A stretch of DNA of 64,000 nucleotides from Asaia bogorensis_B (lineage in GTDB: Bacteria > Pseudomonadota > Alphaproteobacteria > Acetobacterales > Acetobacteraceae), in assembly GCF_900465315.1 (NCBI RefSeq), contig NZ_UBIX01000013.1, one strand, 5' to 3'. Each line of letters opens with the position of its first letter. The first letter of the stretch is position 1. A program made the translations under genes and the position numbers. Under the pieces are notes generated by a model that saw only the letters and a program-made list of their open reading frames with translations, did no database searches and had not been told where the DNA came from. Below are positions 43,419 through 52,602 of this stretch, piece by piece.

Positions 43419-44045
43419 GTGTCGCGACGTGATCTGAGTTCTGAAGACGAAACGTTGTGGCAGGCTTTTACGCGTACGATCATGCCTCTCCGGGCCGCCG
43501 GGCGCGCTGGCCGGCGCTCAGGTGCCGCGCCAAGAGGCAGGATCAAGGGCGCCGTCGCATCGGGGCGCGGCACCTCAAGTGACCTCGTCGAAGCTATGGG
43601 CGCTGGGACCGGCGGGGTCTCGCCAGCGCCGCGCTATGTGGTGCGTGAGGTGATGCGCGTGGCAACGCCCGCTGCAAAACCAGCCATGATTCACGAGCGC
43701 CTCGAAATCAATGGCCGGCAGCCGGGTCTGGATACGACGTCATGGAACGCGCTGGCGACCGGTAAGATGAAGCCGCAGAAGCGGCTCGACCTGCACGGGC
43801 ATTTTGCTCAGGATGCCTTTTACAAGCTCCATCATTTTCTGCACACCGCAAGCAAGCAGGGTATTCGCTGTGTTGAGGTGATTACGGGGCTCGGCAGCGG
43901 TCAGGAGGGCGGCGTTATCCGTCAGGAGTTGCCCCATTGGCTGGAGCGGGGCGACTTGCGACCCCTCATCCTTGCGGTGGTCCACACACATAAGCGCAAT
44001 AAGGGAGCGGTACGGATCCTGCTCAGGGCCCGTCACCGCCTTTGA
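43419..44045 (+). CDS. Smr domain protein
   Basis: This 208-residue protein carries a C-terminal Smr (small MutS-related) domain at about residues 120-205, a nuclease-type fold found at the end of MutS2 and in stand-alone proteins. The signature DLHGHFAQDAFYKLHHFL and the glycine loop TGLGSGQEGGVIRQELPHWL are present. The loop is usually TGKG; here it is TGLG. The first 115 residues are basic and poorly ordered. The start is GTG after GAGGAAGAG. In alphaproteobacteria it usually follows mltA directly. Confidence 0.9.
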   Translation: MSRRDLSSEDETLWQAFTRTIMPLRAAGRAGRRSGAAPRGRIKGAVASGRGTSSDLVEAMGAGTGGVSPAPRYVVREVMRVATPAAKPAMIHERLEINGRQPGLDTTSWNALATGKMKPQKRLDLHGHFAQDAFYKLHHFLHTASKQGIRCVEVITGLGSGQEGGVIRQELPHWLERGDLRPLILAVVHTHKRNKGAVRILLRARHRL

Positions 44046-44110
44046 GGCGACCTCACTCGAGCTGGATATCTGCGGCTCTGTCTCGTCTCACATCATGTCC
44101 GGATGTGCCC

Positions 44111-45238
44111 TCAGGTGGGGCGTGTTTCCTGACCCTGGCGCCAGCGCGGCTGATTGTTGTTGATCCAGCGTCGCAGTGCCAGAAGCGAGGTGAGTTCCGG
44201 CATACACTGGTTCAGCAGGGGAGCGGCGTCGGCGCCGGCTACCACCGTAAGATGCTGCGTGTCGTTCCAGCTTCGCAAGGCGCTGTCCAAAATCGCCTCC
44301 TGCGAGGCGTGGCGCCAGCGCGCAATGGCCAGTGGCGGTGTGAGCATGGGTAATGCCAGGACAAGCGCTGACGCGGCTGCGCTGGAGACGGCACGCCATG
44401 CTTCGAACAGGGCACCTGCCGGTGCATGACCACGGGCCATGAGATATGTCGCTTCGAAACCCGGTACGTTGGCTACGGTAGGGCCCGAGTAGAAGATAGG
44501 CTTGATCCCCTCCGGCGCGGTCGCGATATCGGTGGCGAGATCATCTCCGGGACCGGGCGTAAGCTGTACGGCATCGACCTGACCCGATTTGAGAGCCTCC
44601 ATCGCTTCAGCCTTGCTCGCATAGCCAGCGACAGGCAGGGGGTGAAGCCCCAGAAGGGAAAGTCCGAGAAGGCTGGAGAGTTCCACGCCGGTAGGGTGGG
44701 ACACGGCTACTCTGACGGGTCGATCATGGAACAGCCCGCTCAGGCGCGAGCGTATGGTGCGATGCAGTTCCGCGCGCGCCAGCGTTACAACCGGGCGGCG
44801 TGCCACGATCAGAGCGGCCCAGCGCGAAAAATCGAAATGCACGCGGGTGTCGCCGGAAAGCGAGGCGATCAGCGCAGCACCGGGTGCGAGGATGGCGGTG
44901 CCGCCATCGGCTTCGGGGCTGACATTATCGAACAGATTGGCAGCCGTGACGCCGTCACGTCCCATGTCATAATGAACGGCGATGGGGGGAGGCGTATTGA
45001 GGCCGGTTGCGAGAGCGGTTGCCACGAGCGGGGCAACCTGCCCGGGGAGGGAGTCCGGACCGCCACCCACAATGAGCCGAGGCGAGTCGACCAGTGACGA
45101 TGTCGTGACACTCCGTTCGTCATCCTCCCAGGCATAAGCTGGAAGGATGGTAGCCAGATTTGTCGCGACAACAGCGGATAGAAAGCTGCGTCGGGTCGTC
45201 TTTTTGCCCGTCACATGAGACGTCAACCTGTAGCGCAC
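44111..45238 (-). CDS. Bug/TctC-like periplasmic solute-binding protein
   Basis: This 375-residue protein starts with a twin-arginine-like signal (KKTTRRSFLSAVVATNLATI) ending in PAYAW. The mature part begins with SPRLIVGGGPDSLPGQVAPLVA, like the PI(R)LIVPxxPGG start of Bug (TctC) proteins, and continues with the ALIASLSGD and GYASKAEAMEALKSGQVDAVQL segments seen in that family. Such proteins bind carboxylates in the periplasm, but no tctA/tctB-like partner is nearby, so it is an orphan. Similarity is moderate, and a TAXI-type binding protein is the main alternative. Confidence 0.6.
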   Translation of the reverse strand: MRYRLTSHVTGKKTTRRSFLSAVVATNLATILPAYAWEDDERSVTTSSLVDSPRLIVGGGPDSLPGQVAPLVATALATGLNTPPPIAVHYDMGRDGVTAANLFDNVSPEADGGTAILAPGAALIASLSGDTRVHFDFSRWAALIVARRPVVTLARAELHRTIRSRLSGLFHDRPVRVAVSHPTGVELSSLLGLSLLGLHPLPVAGYASKAEAMEALKSGQVDAVQLTPGPGDDLATDIATAPEGIKPIFYSGPTVANVPGFEATYLMARGHAPAGALFEAWRAVSSAAASALVLALPMLTPPLAIARWRHASQEAILDSALRSWNDTQHLTVVAGADAAPLLNQCMPELTSLLALRRWINNNQPRWRQGQETRPT

Positions 45239-45344
45239 TTCTTCCCTTTCACCGCCGGTCTGGCCAGCGCGGGCTGGTAAGCCAGATGATTGCGGCTAAA
45301 TCGTGTCGCCACGCCTCGGGGCGTTTGTCCCGAAGCACCCTTCA

Positions 45345-46286
45345 TCAGGGCCATTTGACCTCGGGTGGCATGCTCATGAGGATCGCTTCCGTGTTGCCGC
45401 CGGTCTTGAGGCCAAACACGGTTCCGCGATCATGTATCAGATTGAACTCGACATAGCGACCACGTCTTATGAGCTGTGCCTCACGCTCAGTCTCGGTCCA
45501 AGGCTGCATCATGCGCGCGCGAACAGCACGCGGATAGGCTTCATAAAAAGCCAGACCGACATCCTTCGTAAAGGCGAAATCCTTCTCGGTGTCACCGCTA
45601 TTGAAGTGATCGTAGAAGATGCCGCCAAGCCCGCGTGGTTCACCACGATGATGAAGGAAGAAATACTCGTCGCACCAAGCCTTGAACTTCTCGTAATATG
45701 TCGGGTTGTGCGGCTCGCAAGCCTTGCGAAACGTCTCATGGAAGGCAGCAGCATCTTCCTGCGCTTCGGCGCTGTCGGGGAACATGGGGGTAATATCACC
45801 ACCGCCACCAAACCACCCATTGCTGGTGATGATCATGCGGGTGTTGAAATGGGCTGCACTCACATGCGGGTTGCACGGATGGGCCACAAGCGAGATGCCG
45901 GTCGCGAAGAAGCGGGGGTCGACATTGGCACCGGGCATGTTCTTGCGAAACTCGGGTGAGAATTCGCCCCAGACTGTCGAGACATTCACGCCGACTTTCT
46001 CAAAGACGCGGCCACGCATGACGGACATGACGCCACTACCCTGAAGGGCGCTATCCGGGTCTTCGCTGCGGTTCCACGCCGTGCGCACGAAGCGACCGGC
46101 CTCGGCTTTATCGCGCAGGACAGGCGAGTTGTTGGCGACTGCCTCGTCCTCAATGGCTTCGTACGAAGCGCAGATCTTGTCGCGCAGGGTCTCGAACCAG
46201 TGCCGCGCCTTTTCCTTGAAAGAGTCATGAGGCACGTCGTCCCGGATGAGGGTGCCAAATGTCTTGGGGTCCAAGGTCTCGCTCAT
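45345..46286 (-). CDS. hemF: Oxygen-dependent coproporphyrinogen III oxidase
   Basis: This 313-residue enzyme converts coproporphyrinogen III to protoporphyrinogen IX using O2. Diagnostic segments are GVMSVMRGRVFEKVGVNVS, HPCNPHVSAAHFNTR, WFGGGGDITPMF and GRYVEFNLIHDRGTVFGLKT. The ATG at 46286 has GGAG 10 bases upstream and matches the family start; the frame stays open upstream but is not conserved. Aerobic-only HemF fits an obligately aerobic organism. It is divergent from mtnP. Confidence 0.96.
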   Translation of the reverse strand: MSETLDPKTFGTLIRDDVPHDSFKEKARHWFETLRDKICASYEAIEDEAVANNSPVLRDKAEAGRFVRTAWNRSEDPDSALQGSGVMSVMRGRVFEKVGVNVSTVWGEFSPEFRKNMPGANVDPRFFATGISLVAHPCNPHVSAAHFNTRMIITSNGWFGGGGDITPMFPDSAEAQEDAAAFHETFRKACEPHNPTYYEKFKAWCDEYFFLHHRGEPRGLGGIFYDHFNSGDTEKDFAFTKDVGLAFYEAYPRAVRARMMQPWTETEREAQLIRRGRYVEFNLIHDRGTVFGLKTGGNTEAILMSMPPEVKWP

Positions 46287-46464
46287 GGCAAGCTCCACAT
46301 TCTGTTCCAGCCGGTCTTGCGCCAGCCTGATAGCTTGAACCCATATCAGAATCGTCAGAACAGGGCCATGCAGGGCAGAATGAAAACACTGACAGGTTGC
46401 GAAGCCAGCCATTCTGGTGTTCCTGAACGCGACATTTACCGACACAGAGCAAAGGCAGTTCGGC

Positions 46465-47352
46465 ATGACTGAAAACGTGATCATCGAACCCGTGATCGGC
46501 CTTATTGGCGGGTCCGGGCTGTATGACATCGACGGTTTGGAAGAGAAGGAATGGCGTCGGGTCGAAACTCCCTGGGGTGAGCCCTCCGACGAATTGCTGT
46601 TTGGCCGGCTGGACGGTGTGCGCTGCGTGTTCCTGCCGCGCCATGGCCGTGGTCATCCTATTCCGCCGTCAGAACTCAATTTCCGCGCCAATATCGATGC
46701 GCTCAAGCGCGTTGGCGTGACCGATATTGTCTCGCTTTCCGCTGTCGGCTCGCTGCGTGAGGATCTGCCTCCGGGACAGTTCGTTCTGGTTGACCAGTTC
46801 ATCGACCGCTCGTTTGCGCGTGAAAAGACCTTTTTTGGTCGCGGCTGCGTGGCCCATGTCGGCATGGCAGATCCAGTTTCGGCCCGTATGGGCGATGTGA
46901 TTGCCGAACAGGCCGAAAAGATCGACGTGCCGATGGTGCGTGGCGGAACCTATCTCGTGATGGAAGGGCCGCAATTTTCGACCCGCGCAGAAAGCGAGTT
47001 GTACCGTCAGTGGGGTTGCTCGGTCATCGGTATGACCAACATGCCAGAGGCCAAACTCGCTCGTGAAGCCGAGATGTGCTATGCCAGCATTGCCATGGTG
47101 ACGGATTACGATTGCTGGCATGACGACCATGACTCCGTGACGGTCGACGCGGTTGTGGCCGTCATGACGCAGAATGCCGCCAAAGCGAAGGCGCTGGTCA
47201 AGGCCATCATTCCTGAACTCGGCAAGAAGCGCGGCCTGTGCCCTTCAGGTGCGGAGCGGGCGCTGGATCATGCGATCATTACAGCTCCGGCATCACGTGA
47301 CCCAGCCATGCTGGCAAAGCTCGATGCCGTTGCAGGCCGCGTCCTGCGCTGA
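46465..47352 (+). CDS. mtnP: S-methyl-5'-thioadenosine phosphorylase
   Basis: This 295-residue enzyme phosphorolyses methylthioadenosine to adenine and methylthioribose-1-phosphate in methionine salvage. The N-terminus has IGLIGGSGLYDI, followed by FLPRHGRGHPIPPSELNFRA, the catalytic MEGPQFSTRAES and IGMTNMPEAKLAREAEMCY, all diagnostic. The DCWHDDH segment favours MTAP over purine nucleoside phosphorylase. The ATG at 46465 has AAGG upstream. A strong terminator follows at 47382. Confidence 0.94.
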   Translation: MTENVIIEPVIGLIGGSGLYDIDGLEEKEWRRVETPWGEPSDELLFGRLDGVRCVFLPRHGRGHPIPPSELNFRANIDALKRVGVTDIVSLSAVGSLREDLPPGQFVLVDQFIDRSFAREKTFFGRGCVAHVGMADPVSARMGDVIAEQAEKIDVPMVRGGTYLVMEGPQFSTRAESELYRQWGCSVIGMTNMPEAKLAREAEMCYASIAMVTDYDCWHDDHDSVTVDAVVAVMTQNAAKAKALVKAIIPELGKKRGLCPSGAERALDHAIITAPASRDPAMLAKLDAVAGRVLR

Positions 47353-47381
47353 AAACGGACCTGTCTCGATAGGCCGGAACG

Positions 47382-47413
47382 AAAAAGGCTGACCCGTGAG
47401 GGTCAGCCTTTTC
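47382..47413 (+). terminator. Rho-independent terminator after mtnP
   Basis: The inverted repeat AAAAAGGCTGACCC / GGGTCAGCCTTTTCT has a perfect stem with a GTGA loop and T-rich 3' side. It is near-symmetric (A-rich before, T-rich after), so it can also end transcripts coming from the minus strand. Confidence 0.88.
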
Positions 47414-47485
47414 TCGTTGGAGCGAAGCACTTCTCGCGTCTTACTGCCGGAAGCATCTGCCCAATTTCCATGGAGGCCGGCGTAA

Positions 47486-47806
47486 TCAGGCCTGATCCTG
47501 CTTCTCCGGGAAATGCTCACGGTCCCCTTGGTCGGTCTGACGCTCGGGAAACTCTCCCAGATTCTGCTGGATTTCAGCGTTCTCGACCTGAACATCAGCA
47601 AATTGCGGGTCAGGCAGATCCTTCACGGGGATCTCTCCCGCATGCGGGTGCTCCTCCATGCCGACAATTTCCGAGGCATTCTCATGGTAGGCTTCAGGCC
47701 CACATCCAGGCTTGCCATCGGCTTCCCAGAGTTCCTTTGCCTTGGCGGCAATGCGGGCATCGCGTTCAGGGCTGTCAACGAGCGGATTGGTGCTGTCTGC
47801 GGGCAT
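47486..47806 (-). CDS. Small DUF2934-like hydrophilic protein
   Basis: This 106-residue acidic, soluble protein contains the pattern ERDARIAAKAKELWEADGKP followed by a HENASEIVG helix, which resembles the DUF2934 family of short bacterial proteins. The C-terminal half is low in complexity and probably disordered (rich in Gln, Glu, Asp, Pro). The function is unknown. It lies next to the dienelactone-hydrolase gene, 30 bp after it on the same strand. Confidence 0.6.
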   Translation of the reverse strand: MPADSTNPLVDSPERDARIAAKAKELWEADGKPGCGPEAYHENASEIVGMEEHPHAGEIPVKDLPDPQFADVQVENAEIQQNLGEFPERQTDQGDREHFPEKQDQA

Positions 47807-47836
47807 GATGGATTTCCTGACTGAGAGTGTAGGGTA

Positions 47837-48511
47837 TCAGAGATGGGCTTCGAAGAACGCCATGCTGCGCTCATGAGCGAGGTCCCGGGCCGGCTTGTTG
47901 AAGCTCGGACGATCATTGCAGCCAAAGCCGTGGCCAGCGTCGTCATAAACGAAGATCTCGACCTCGGGCCTGTTTTCGCGAATGGTGTTGATATCGGTGT
48001 GGGGAATGTGGTCGTCCTCACCGCCGAAATGCAGTTGCACCGGGCAATGGGGCTTCTCATGGCTGAGCGCTGCAATTCCCCCGCCATACCAGGCGCAGGC
48101 AGCCGCGAAGTTGCGCGTACGGGTCGCGGCCTCCCACGCTACGAGACCGCCCCAGCAGAAACCCAGTATGCCAACCTTCGAGTGACCGTGATGATTCAGG
48201 GCATGGCAAGCTGCGGTGATATCGGCCTGCAATGCATCGGGGCTGATTTTCTCGCGCAAGGCGAGGCCCTCGGTCATGCCTTCGGAATCGTAGGGGAGAA
48301 CCACATCGCGCTCGGCACGATCGAACAGAGCAGGGGCGATCACATGATAGCCATGACGTTCTGCGAGTTCATCGCACACGGCACGGATGTGATCGGTGAG
48401 GCCGAAAATTTCCTGAACCACCACGAGAGCGCGACGTGCCTTGGCGTCGCCTGCTTCATAGGCAGAAAAATGATGCGTGTCCGAGGCGGTCAGGGATATC
48501 AGGCGTCCCAT
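47837..48511 (-). CDS. Dienelactone hydrolase family protein
   Basis: This 224-residue alpha/beta-hydrolase belongs to the dienelactone hydrolase family. The nucleophile is the cysteine in GILGFCWGG, as in DLH. The acid lies in the LHFGGEDDHIP region and the histidine in DDAGHGFGC, so the triad Cys-Asp-His is complete. VVVQEIFGLTDHIRAVCDELA is another family hallmark. No signal peptide is present. Substrates in such organisms are unknown. It is 30 bp upstream of the DUF2934-like gene and divergent from the DUF4169 gene. Confidence 0.88.
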   Translation of the reverse strand: MGRLISLTASDTHHFSAYEAGDAKARRALVVVQEIFGLTDHIRAVCDELAERHGYHVIAPALFDRAERDVVLPYDSEGMTEGLALREKISPDALQADITAACHALNHHGHSKVGILGFCWGGLVAWEAATRTRNFAAACAWYGGGIAALSHEKPHCPVQLHFGGEDDHIPHTDINTIRENRPEVEIFVYDDAGHGFGCNDRPSFNKPARDLAHERSMAFFEAHL

Positions 48512-48561
48512 GGAACGGCCCTCCTTCTTGCTTGTTCATCTTAATCAGGAGCAACGATAAC

Positions 48562-48765
48562 ATGGCAGAGATCGTCAACCTGCGTCGGGTACGCAAACGT
48601 CTGGCGCGTGAGAAGGATGCTCGGCAGGCTGATGAAAACCGGCATCTCTTCGGGCAGAGCAAGGGCGAGCGCGCCAGAACAACGCAGGAAAAGAACCGTC
48701 TGAAGCGCGAGATCGATGGCGCCCGGCTTGAGGAGGCGCCGCATTCGCCTGATGAGGGCAACTGA
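48562..48765 (+). CDS. DUF4169 family protein
   Basis: This 67-residue highly basic, helical protein fits the DUF4169 family, found mainly in alphaproteobacteria. The signature is MAEIVNLRRVRKRLARE followed by a charged helix with FGQSKGERA and LKREIDGARLEE. The ATG at 48562 follows AGGAG at a longish distance. The function is unknown. It stands between a divergent hydrolase gene and the groESL promoter. Confidence 0.78.
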   Translation: MAEIVNLRRVRKRLAREKDARQADENRHLFGQSKGERARTTQEKNRLKREIDGARLEEAPHSPDEGN

Positions 48766-48849
48766 TCGAACGTCCCCCGGCCGGGAAATGAGCAAGCGCC
48801 GGCTTACTGATTTTTTGATGAAATTCAGGTGGCAGATATGGCGGGGGTC

Positions 48850-48878
48850 TTGACGCTGGGCGGGGGCTCTCTTACCTG
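48850..48878 (+). promoter_or_regulatory. Putative promoter of groES-groEL
   Basis: A TTGACG hexamer at 48850-48855 and a TACCTG at 48873-48878 are 17 bases apart, a good match to the housekeeping promoter spacing. Transcription would start about where CIRCE begins, so repression by HrcA bound to CIRCE would block initiation. Confidence 0.55.
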
Positions 48879-48879
48879 T

Positions 48880-48906
48880 TTGGCACTCTCGCTACGGGAG
48901 TGCTAA
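48880..48906. promoter_or_regulatory. CIRCE operator (HrcA binding site)
   Basis: The sequence TTGGCACTC, nine bases, then GAGTGCTAA matches the CIRCE consensus (TTAGCACTC-N9-GAGTGCTAA) with one mismatch. HrcA binds it and represses chaperonin genes until heat shock. It lies 87 bp before the groES ATG. No hrcA gene is seen in the window. Confidence 0.95.
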
Positions 48907-48992
48907 CGCGCTGCGGCTTAGCGGGCGCGCAAACCGGCGGCGTTGCTTTTGAGCAAGGGCGCCGCCTTAGAGATAGAGTGGAGCGATCCATT

Positions 48993-49283
48993 ATGACAAA
49001 TTTTCGGCCTTTGCATGACCGTGTCGTCGTTCGCCGCCTTGAGGGCGAGCAGAAGACGGCCGGTGGCATCATCATTCCGGACACCGCCAAGGAAAAGCCG
49101 ATGGAAGGCGAAATCGTCTCCGTTGGTCCGGGTGCCCGCAATGAGCAGGGTCAGCTGGTAGCACTGGACGTCAAGGCTGGCGATCGCGTGCTGTTCGGCA
49201 AGTGGTCCGGCACCGAGGTGAAGATCAACGGCGAAGAGCTGCTGATCATGAAGGAAAGCGACATCATGGGTGTGATCGGCTGA
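48993..49283 (+). CDS. groES: Co-chaperonin GroES
   Basis: This 96-residue protein is the lid of the chaperonin and is normal in length. FRPLHDRVVVRRLEGE, the mobile loop EQKTAGGIIIPDTAKEKP, and the C-terminal ELLIMKESDIMGVIG are diagnostic. The ATG follows GGAG. It is the first gene of the CIRCE-controlled operon, 50 bp before groEL. Confidence 0.97.
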   Translation: MTNFRPLHDRVVVRRLEGEQKTAGGIIIPDTAKEKPMEGEIVSVGPGARNEQGQLVALDVKAGDRVLFGKWSGTEVKINGEELLIMKESDIMGVIG

Positions 49284-49333
49284 TTTCCAGCCTCCCCATT
49301 TTCGCACACTGAACCTCTACTGGAGAAAAGATT

Positions 49334-50977
49334 ATGGCTGCCAAAGACGTAAGATTCGGCGCTGATGCCCGCCAGCGTATGCTGCGTGGCGTGGACATCC
49401 TGGCTGACGCTGTGAAGGTCACGCTGGGCCCGAAGGGTCGCAACGTTGTTCTGGACAAGAGCTTCGGCGCACCGCGCATCACCAAGGACGGCGTTTCCGT
49501 CGCCAAGGAAATCGAACTGGCTGACAAGTTCGAGAACATGGGCGCCCAGATGGTGCGCGAAGTGGCCTCGAAGACCAACGACATCGCTGGTGACGGCACG
49601 ACCACCGCGACCGTTCTGGCGCAGGCCATCATCCGTGAGGGCGCCAAGGCTGTTGCCGCTGGCATGAACCCGATGGACCTGAAGCGCGGCATCGACAAGG
49701 CTGTTGCAGCCGTTGTCGAAGAGCTGAAGGCGAACACTCGCAAGATCACGACCCCGGCCGAAACGGCTCAGGTCGGCACGATCTCGGCCAATGGCGAGCA
49801 TGAAATCGGCGAGATGATCTCGCAGGCCATGCAGAAGGTTGGCTCGGAAGGCGTGATCACGGTTGAGGAAGCCAAGGGCCTTCACACCGAGCTCGACGTC
49901 GTCGAGGGCATGCAGTTCGACCGCGGCTATATCTCGCCGTACTTCGTGACAAACGCCGAAAAGATGATGGCGGATCTGGATAACCCCTACATCCTGATCC
50001 ATGAAAAGAAGCTGTCCTCGCTTCAGCCCATGCTGCCTCTGCTCGAGAGCGTGGTGCAGTCCGGCCGTCCGCTCATGATCATCGCAGAAGACGTCGATGG
50101 CGAGGCTCTGGCCACGCTGGTCGTCAACAAGCTGCGCGGTGGCCTCAAGATTGCTGCTGTCAAGGCTCCTGGCTTCGGTGACCGTCGCAAGGCCATGCTG
50201 GAAGACATCGCCATCCTGACGGGCGGCCAGGTCATCAGCGAAGACATCGGCATCAAGCTCGAAACCGTCACGCTCGACATGCTCGGTCGCGCCAAGAAGG
50301 TGCATATCGAGAAGGAAAACACCACGATCGTTGAAGGCGCCGGTAACACGGACGACATCAAGGGCCGTTGTGCACAGATCCGCGCGCAGATCGAGGAAAC
50401 CACCTCGGACTATGACCGTGAGAAGCTGCAGGAACGTCTGGCCAAGCTGGCTGGTGGCGTTGCCGTTATCCGCGTCGGTGGTAGCACCGAAGTCGAGGTG
50501 AAGGAGCGTAAGGATCGCGTTGATGACGCGCTGCACGCAACCCGCGCCGCTGTTGAAGAAGGCATCGTTCCGGGTGGTGGTACGGCTCTTGCCCGCGCTT
50601 CCGTTGCCCTGAAGGACCTGTCCTTCCAGAACGACGACCAGCGCGTTGGTGCGGACATCATCCGCAAGGCCCTGCAGGCTCCGCTGCGTCAGATCGCGTT
50701 CAATGCTGGTGAAGATGGCGCTGTCATCGCTGGCAAGGTGCTCGAGATCAACGAGTACACGCACGGTTTCGACGCTCAGAACGCCGAGTACAAGGATCTG
50801 GTGGCCGCTGGCATCATCGATCCGACCAAGGTTGTCCGTACGGCTCTGCAGGATGCAGCTTCGGTTGCTGGCCTGCTGATCACCACGGAAGCCATGGTTG
50901 CCGAAAAGCCCGAGAAGAAGGCCGCTCCGGCCGGTGGTCCGGGTGGCATGGGTGGCATGGGCGATATGGATTTCTGA
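49334..50977 (+). CDS. groEL: Chaperonin GroEL
   Basis: This 547-residue ATP-dependent chaperonin folds proteins in its cavity with GroES. The ATPase motifs LGPKGRNVVLDKSFG and GDGTTTATVLAQAI are intact. So are the signature AAVEEGIVPGGGTAL and the C-terminal GGM repeats ending GGMGGMGDMDF. The ATG is preceded by GGAGAAAAG. Codon use is strongly biased, as expected for an abundant protein. It is followed by a strong terminator. Confidence 0.98.
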   Translation: MAAKDVRFGADARQRMLRGVDILADAVKVTLGPKGRNVVLDKSFGAPRITKDGVSVAKEIELADKFENMGAQMVREVASKTNDIAGDGTTTATVLAQAIIREGAKAVAAGMNPMDLKRGIDKAVAAVVEELKANTRKITTPAETAQVGTISANGEHEIGEMISQAMQKVGSEGVITVEEAKGLHTELDVVEGMQFDRGYISPYFVTNAEKMMADLDNPYILIHEKKLSSLQPMLPLLESVVQSGRPLMIIAEDVDGEALATLVVNKLRGGLKIAAVKAPGFGDRRKAMLEDIAILTGGQVISEDIGIKLETVTLDMLGRAKKVHIEKENTTIVEGAGNTDDIKGRCAQIRAQIEETTSDYDREKLQERLAKLAGGVAVIRVGGSTEVEVKERKDRVDDALHATRAAVEEGIVPGGGTALARASVALKDLSFQNDDQRVGADIIRKALQAPLRQIAFNAGEDGAVIAGKVLEINEYTHGFDAQNAEYKDLVAAGIIDPTKVVRTALQDAASVAGLLITTEAMVAEKPEKKAAPAGGPGGMGGMGDMDF

Positions 50978-51009
50978 TCCAGCGCCTTTCCATCGAGGTT
51001 ACGAAAGAG

Positions 51010-51042
51010 CCGCCCTGTCGCAAGACAGGGCGGTTTTTTTTT
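51010..51042 (+). terminator. Rho-independent terminator after groEL
   Basis: The stem CCGCCCTGTC / GACAGGGCGG with a GCAA tetraloop is followed by nine T residues, a textbook terminator. It ends the groESL operon. Confidence 0.95.
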
Positions 51043-51325
51043 ATGGGCGGCGTACTGGTGAGATCACTGCCCGTAGGCTTCGTCATCTTAGGAGAACAGG
51101 TAAACGGGTCGGGATCGCAGCTTTGGACATGACCAGTCAGATTTGTAGCGTTGATCCCCTTGATGGTCGCGGGGGCAGAAAACGTGCCAGATCAGGCAGG
51201 GAGTGATCCCCGGTCGATGGCCTATCCGATCTGTGTTCCAGCCTGGAGAGAAGGCCGGATGAGCGTCGACGTGATGAGGGGCCTTTTTCGAAAGAAAGTC
51301 CCGTCATCAACAAGGTGTCGTCTCC

Positions 51326-52228
51326 TTACTTCTGAACCGCATCCATGGTGCCGATGAAGGGCAGGGGAGCGCCTGCGCTCAGATAGGTCGGCATGGTGCC
51401 CGACCAGCGATCAAGCGCCTTCTGCTGCAACAGCGCCGGCGTCAGGGATTGCGAGATCAGGCTATTGGCTTTTGCCTGCGCCTGAGAGGTCACCAATAGT
51501 GCCTGCGCCTGTCCCTGCGCTGTGGCGATGGCGGCGTCGGCTTGCGCCTTGGCCTGTACGACCTGCGCCTGCGCCGAAATCTGCGTTTGTTGCAACGTGT
51601 ACTGGGCCTGAAGCGCCTGTTGCTGGGCGACCTGCTTGGCCTCGATGGCCTGTGCATAGGCTGTTGAGAACGCGAAATTCGCTGTGTTCACCGAATGAAT
51701 GGTCAGGTGGTAGGGCTGAAGCGACCGGATGATCAGATCCTTGATCTGCCCGTCAACCAGATCACGCTTCGTGATGAGTTCCTCGGCGTTGTAATTGGCC
51801 GTAATGGCCTTCACATCGTTCGAAACCGTGGGCTCGATGATACGGCGCGCGAGCATGTCCAGCGTGCGGAAATCACGATAAAAACCCGGGGCATCAGCCT
51901 GTGCGATGTGGAACGTTACCGAGACAGATGTGCGCACGTCCTGAAGGTCGTGCGTGGCAGCCTGCTCATGCGAGGTGATGGTCTGCGGCTGGGTCGAGAC
52001 TGAAATGATCTTCTGATAGACCGGTATGGCGATATGCAGCCCGGGCTCGAGAGCGTTGGGCTGGACTGAACCGAAATTGGTCAGGATGCCGCAATAGCCT
52101 GAAGCGATCTGGTAGAATGGATTGAGCACAGCGATAATCGCGACAGCACCCAGTGCGACTACGCCAAGCTTGATCGCTCCTGAAGGCAGCTGAACGGGCA
52201 GTCTGGATGGCGGCTGAGGAAAAGACAT
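51326..52228 (-). CDS. SPFH/prohibitin-like membrane protein
   Basis: This 300-residue protein has one N-terminal helix (about residues 17-38), then an SPFH domain (VGI/GSVQPNALEPGLHIAIPV followed by VRTSVSVTFHI and LVDGQIKDLIIRSL), then a long Gln/Ala-rich coiled coil (residues 190-265). Prohibitin-like proteins form large ring assemblies on membranes. The ATG at 52228 fits the family start. It stands alone, convergent with groEL. The exact role in bacteria is not known. Confidence 0.82.
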   Translation of the reverse strand: MSFPQPPSRLPVQLPSGAIKLGVVALGAVAIIAVLNPFYQIASGYCGILTNFGSVQPNALEPGLHIAIPVYQKIISVSTQPQTITSHEQAATHDLQDVRTSVSVTFHIAQADAPGFYRDFRTLDMLARRIIEPTVSNDVKAITANYNAEELITKRDLVDGQIKDLIIRSLQPYHLTIHSVNTANFAFSTAYAQAIEAKQVAQQQALQAQYTLQQTQISAQAQVVQAKAQADAAIATAQGQAQALLVTSQAQAKANSLISQSLTPALLQQKALDRWSGTMPTYLSAGAPLPFIGTMDAVQK

Positions 52229-52602
52229 ATTGCTGCGGATCCCTGTGCAGTATTCGTCCCGTCGTTGCGAGAGCGACGTTACTGTTACAGCCACGCTGTG
52301 TCGCATCAAGTAACACTATCGTAACGAAAGGGCGGAGCGGCGGGGCACGTCCAGCATGCATCGCCCGTCACTGTATCGCGGTTGCCAGTCGGCTACGCTT
52401 ATGTGACCCCGGTGTGCTTTGTGTGCAGGTCTTTTCTTGAAAGCCGCGCCAGCCTCATTTTGTCAGCCTTGCTGCTGCGTGGGTCAGTCGAGCGCGAAGA
52501 TAACACGCCCGTCATGGATTTCCTGTGTTCGCGCACTGCCATGATGCCGGTATTCCGGCTGGGGCAGCAGGCGTCACCGGCAGGAAAATGAGATGTCGGA
52601 AC
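52229..52602. other. Intergenic region, about 370 bp
   Basis: I see no convincing gene here between the SPFH gene and the ada stop. Short frames exist on both strands but lack conserved features. It presumably holds the promoter of the SPFH gene. Confidence 0.5.

Noticed and set aside
49151..50764. A 537-codon minus-strand frame opposite groEL
   Set aside because: It mirrors the strongly biased codons of groEL on the other strand. Such long antisense frames arise from high GC and codon bias, and it matches no family.
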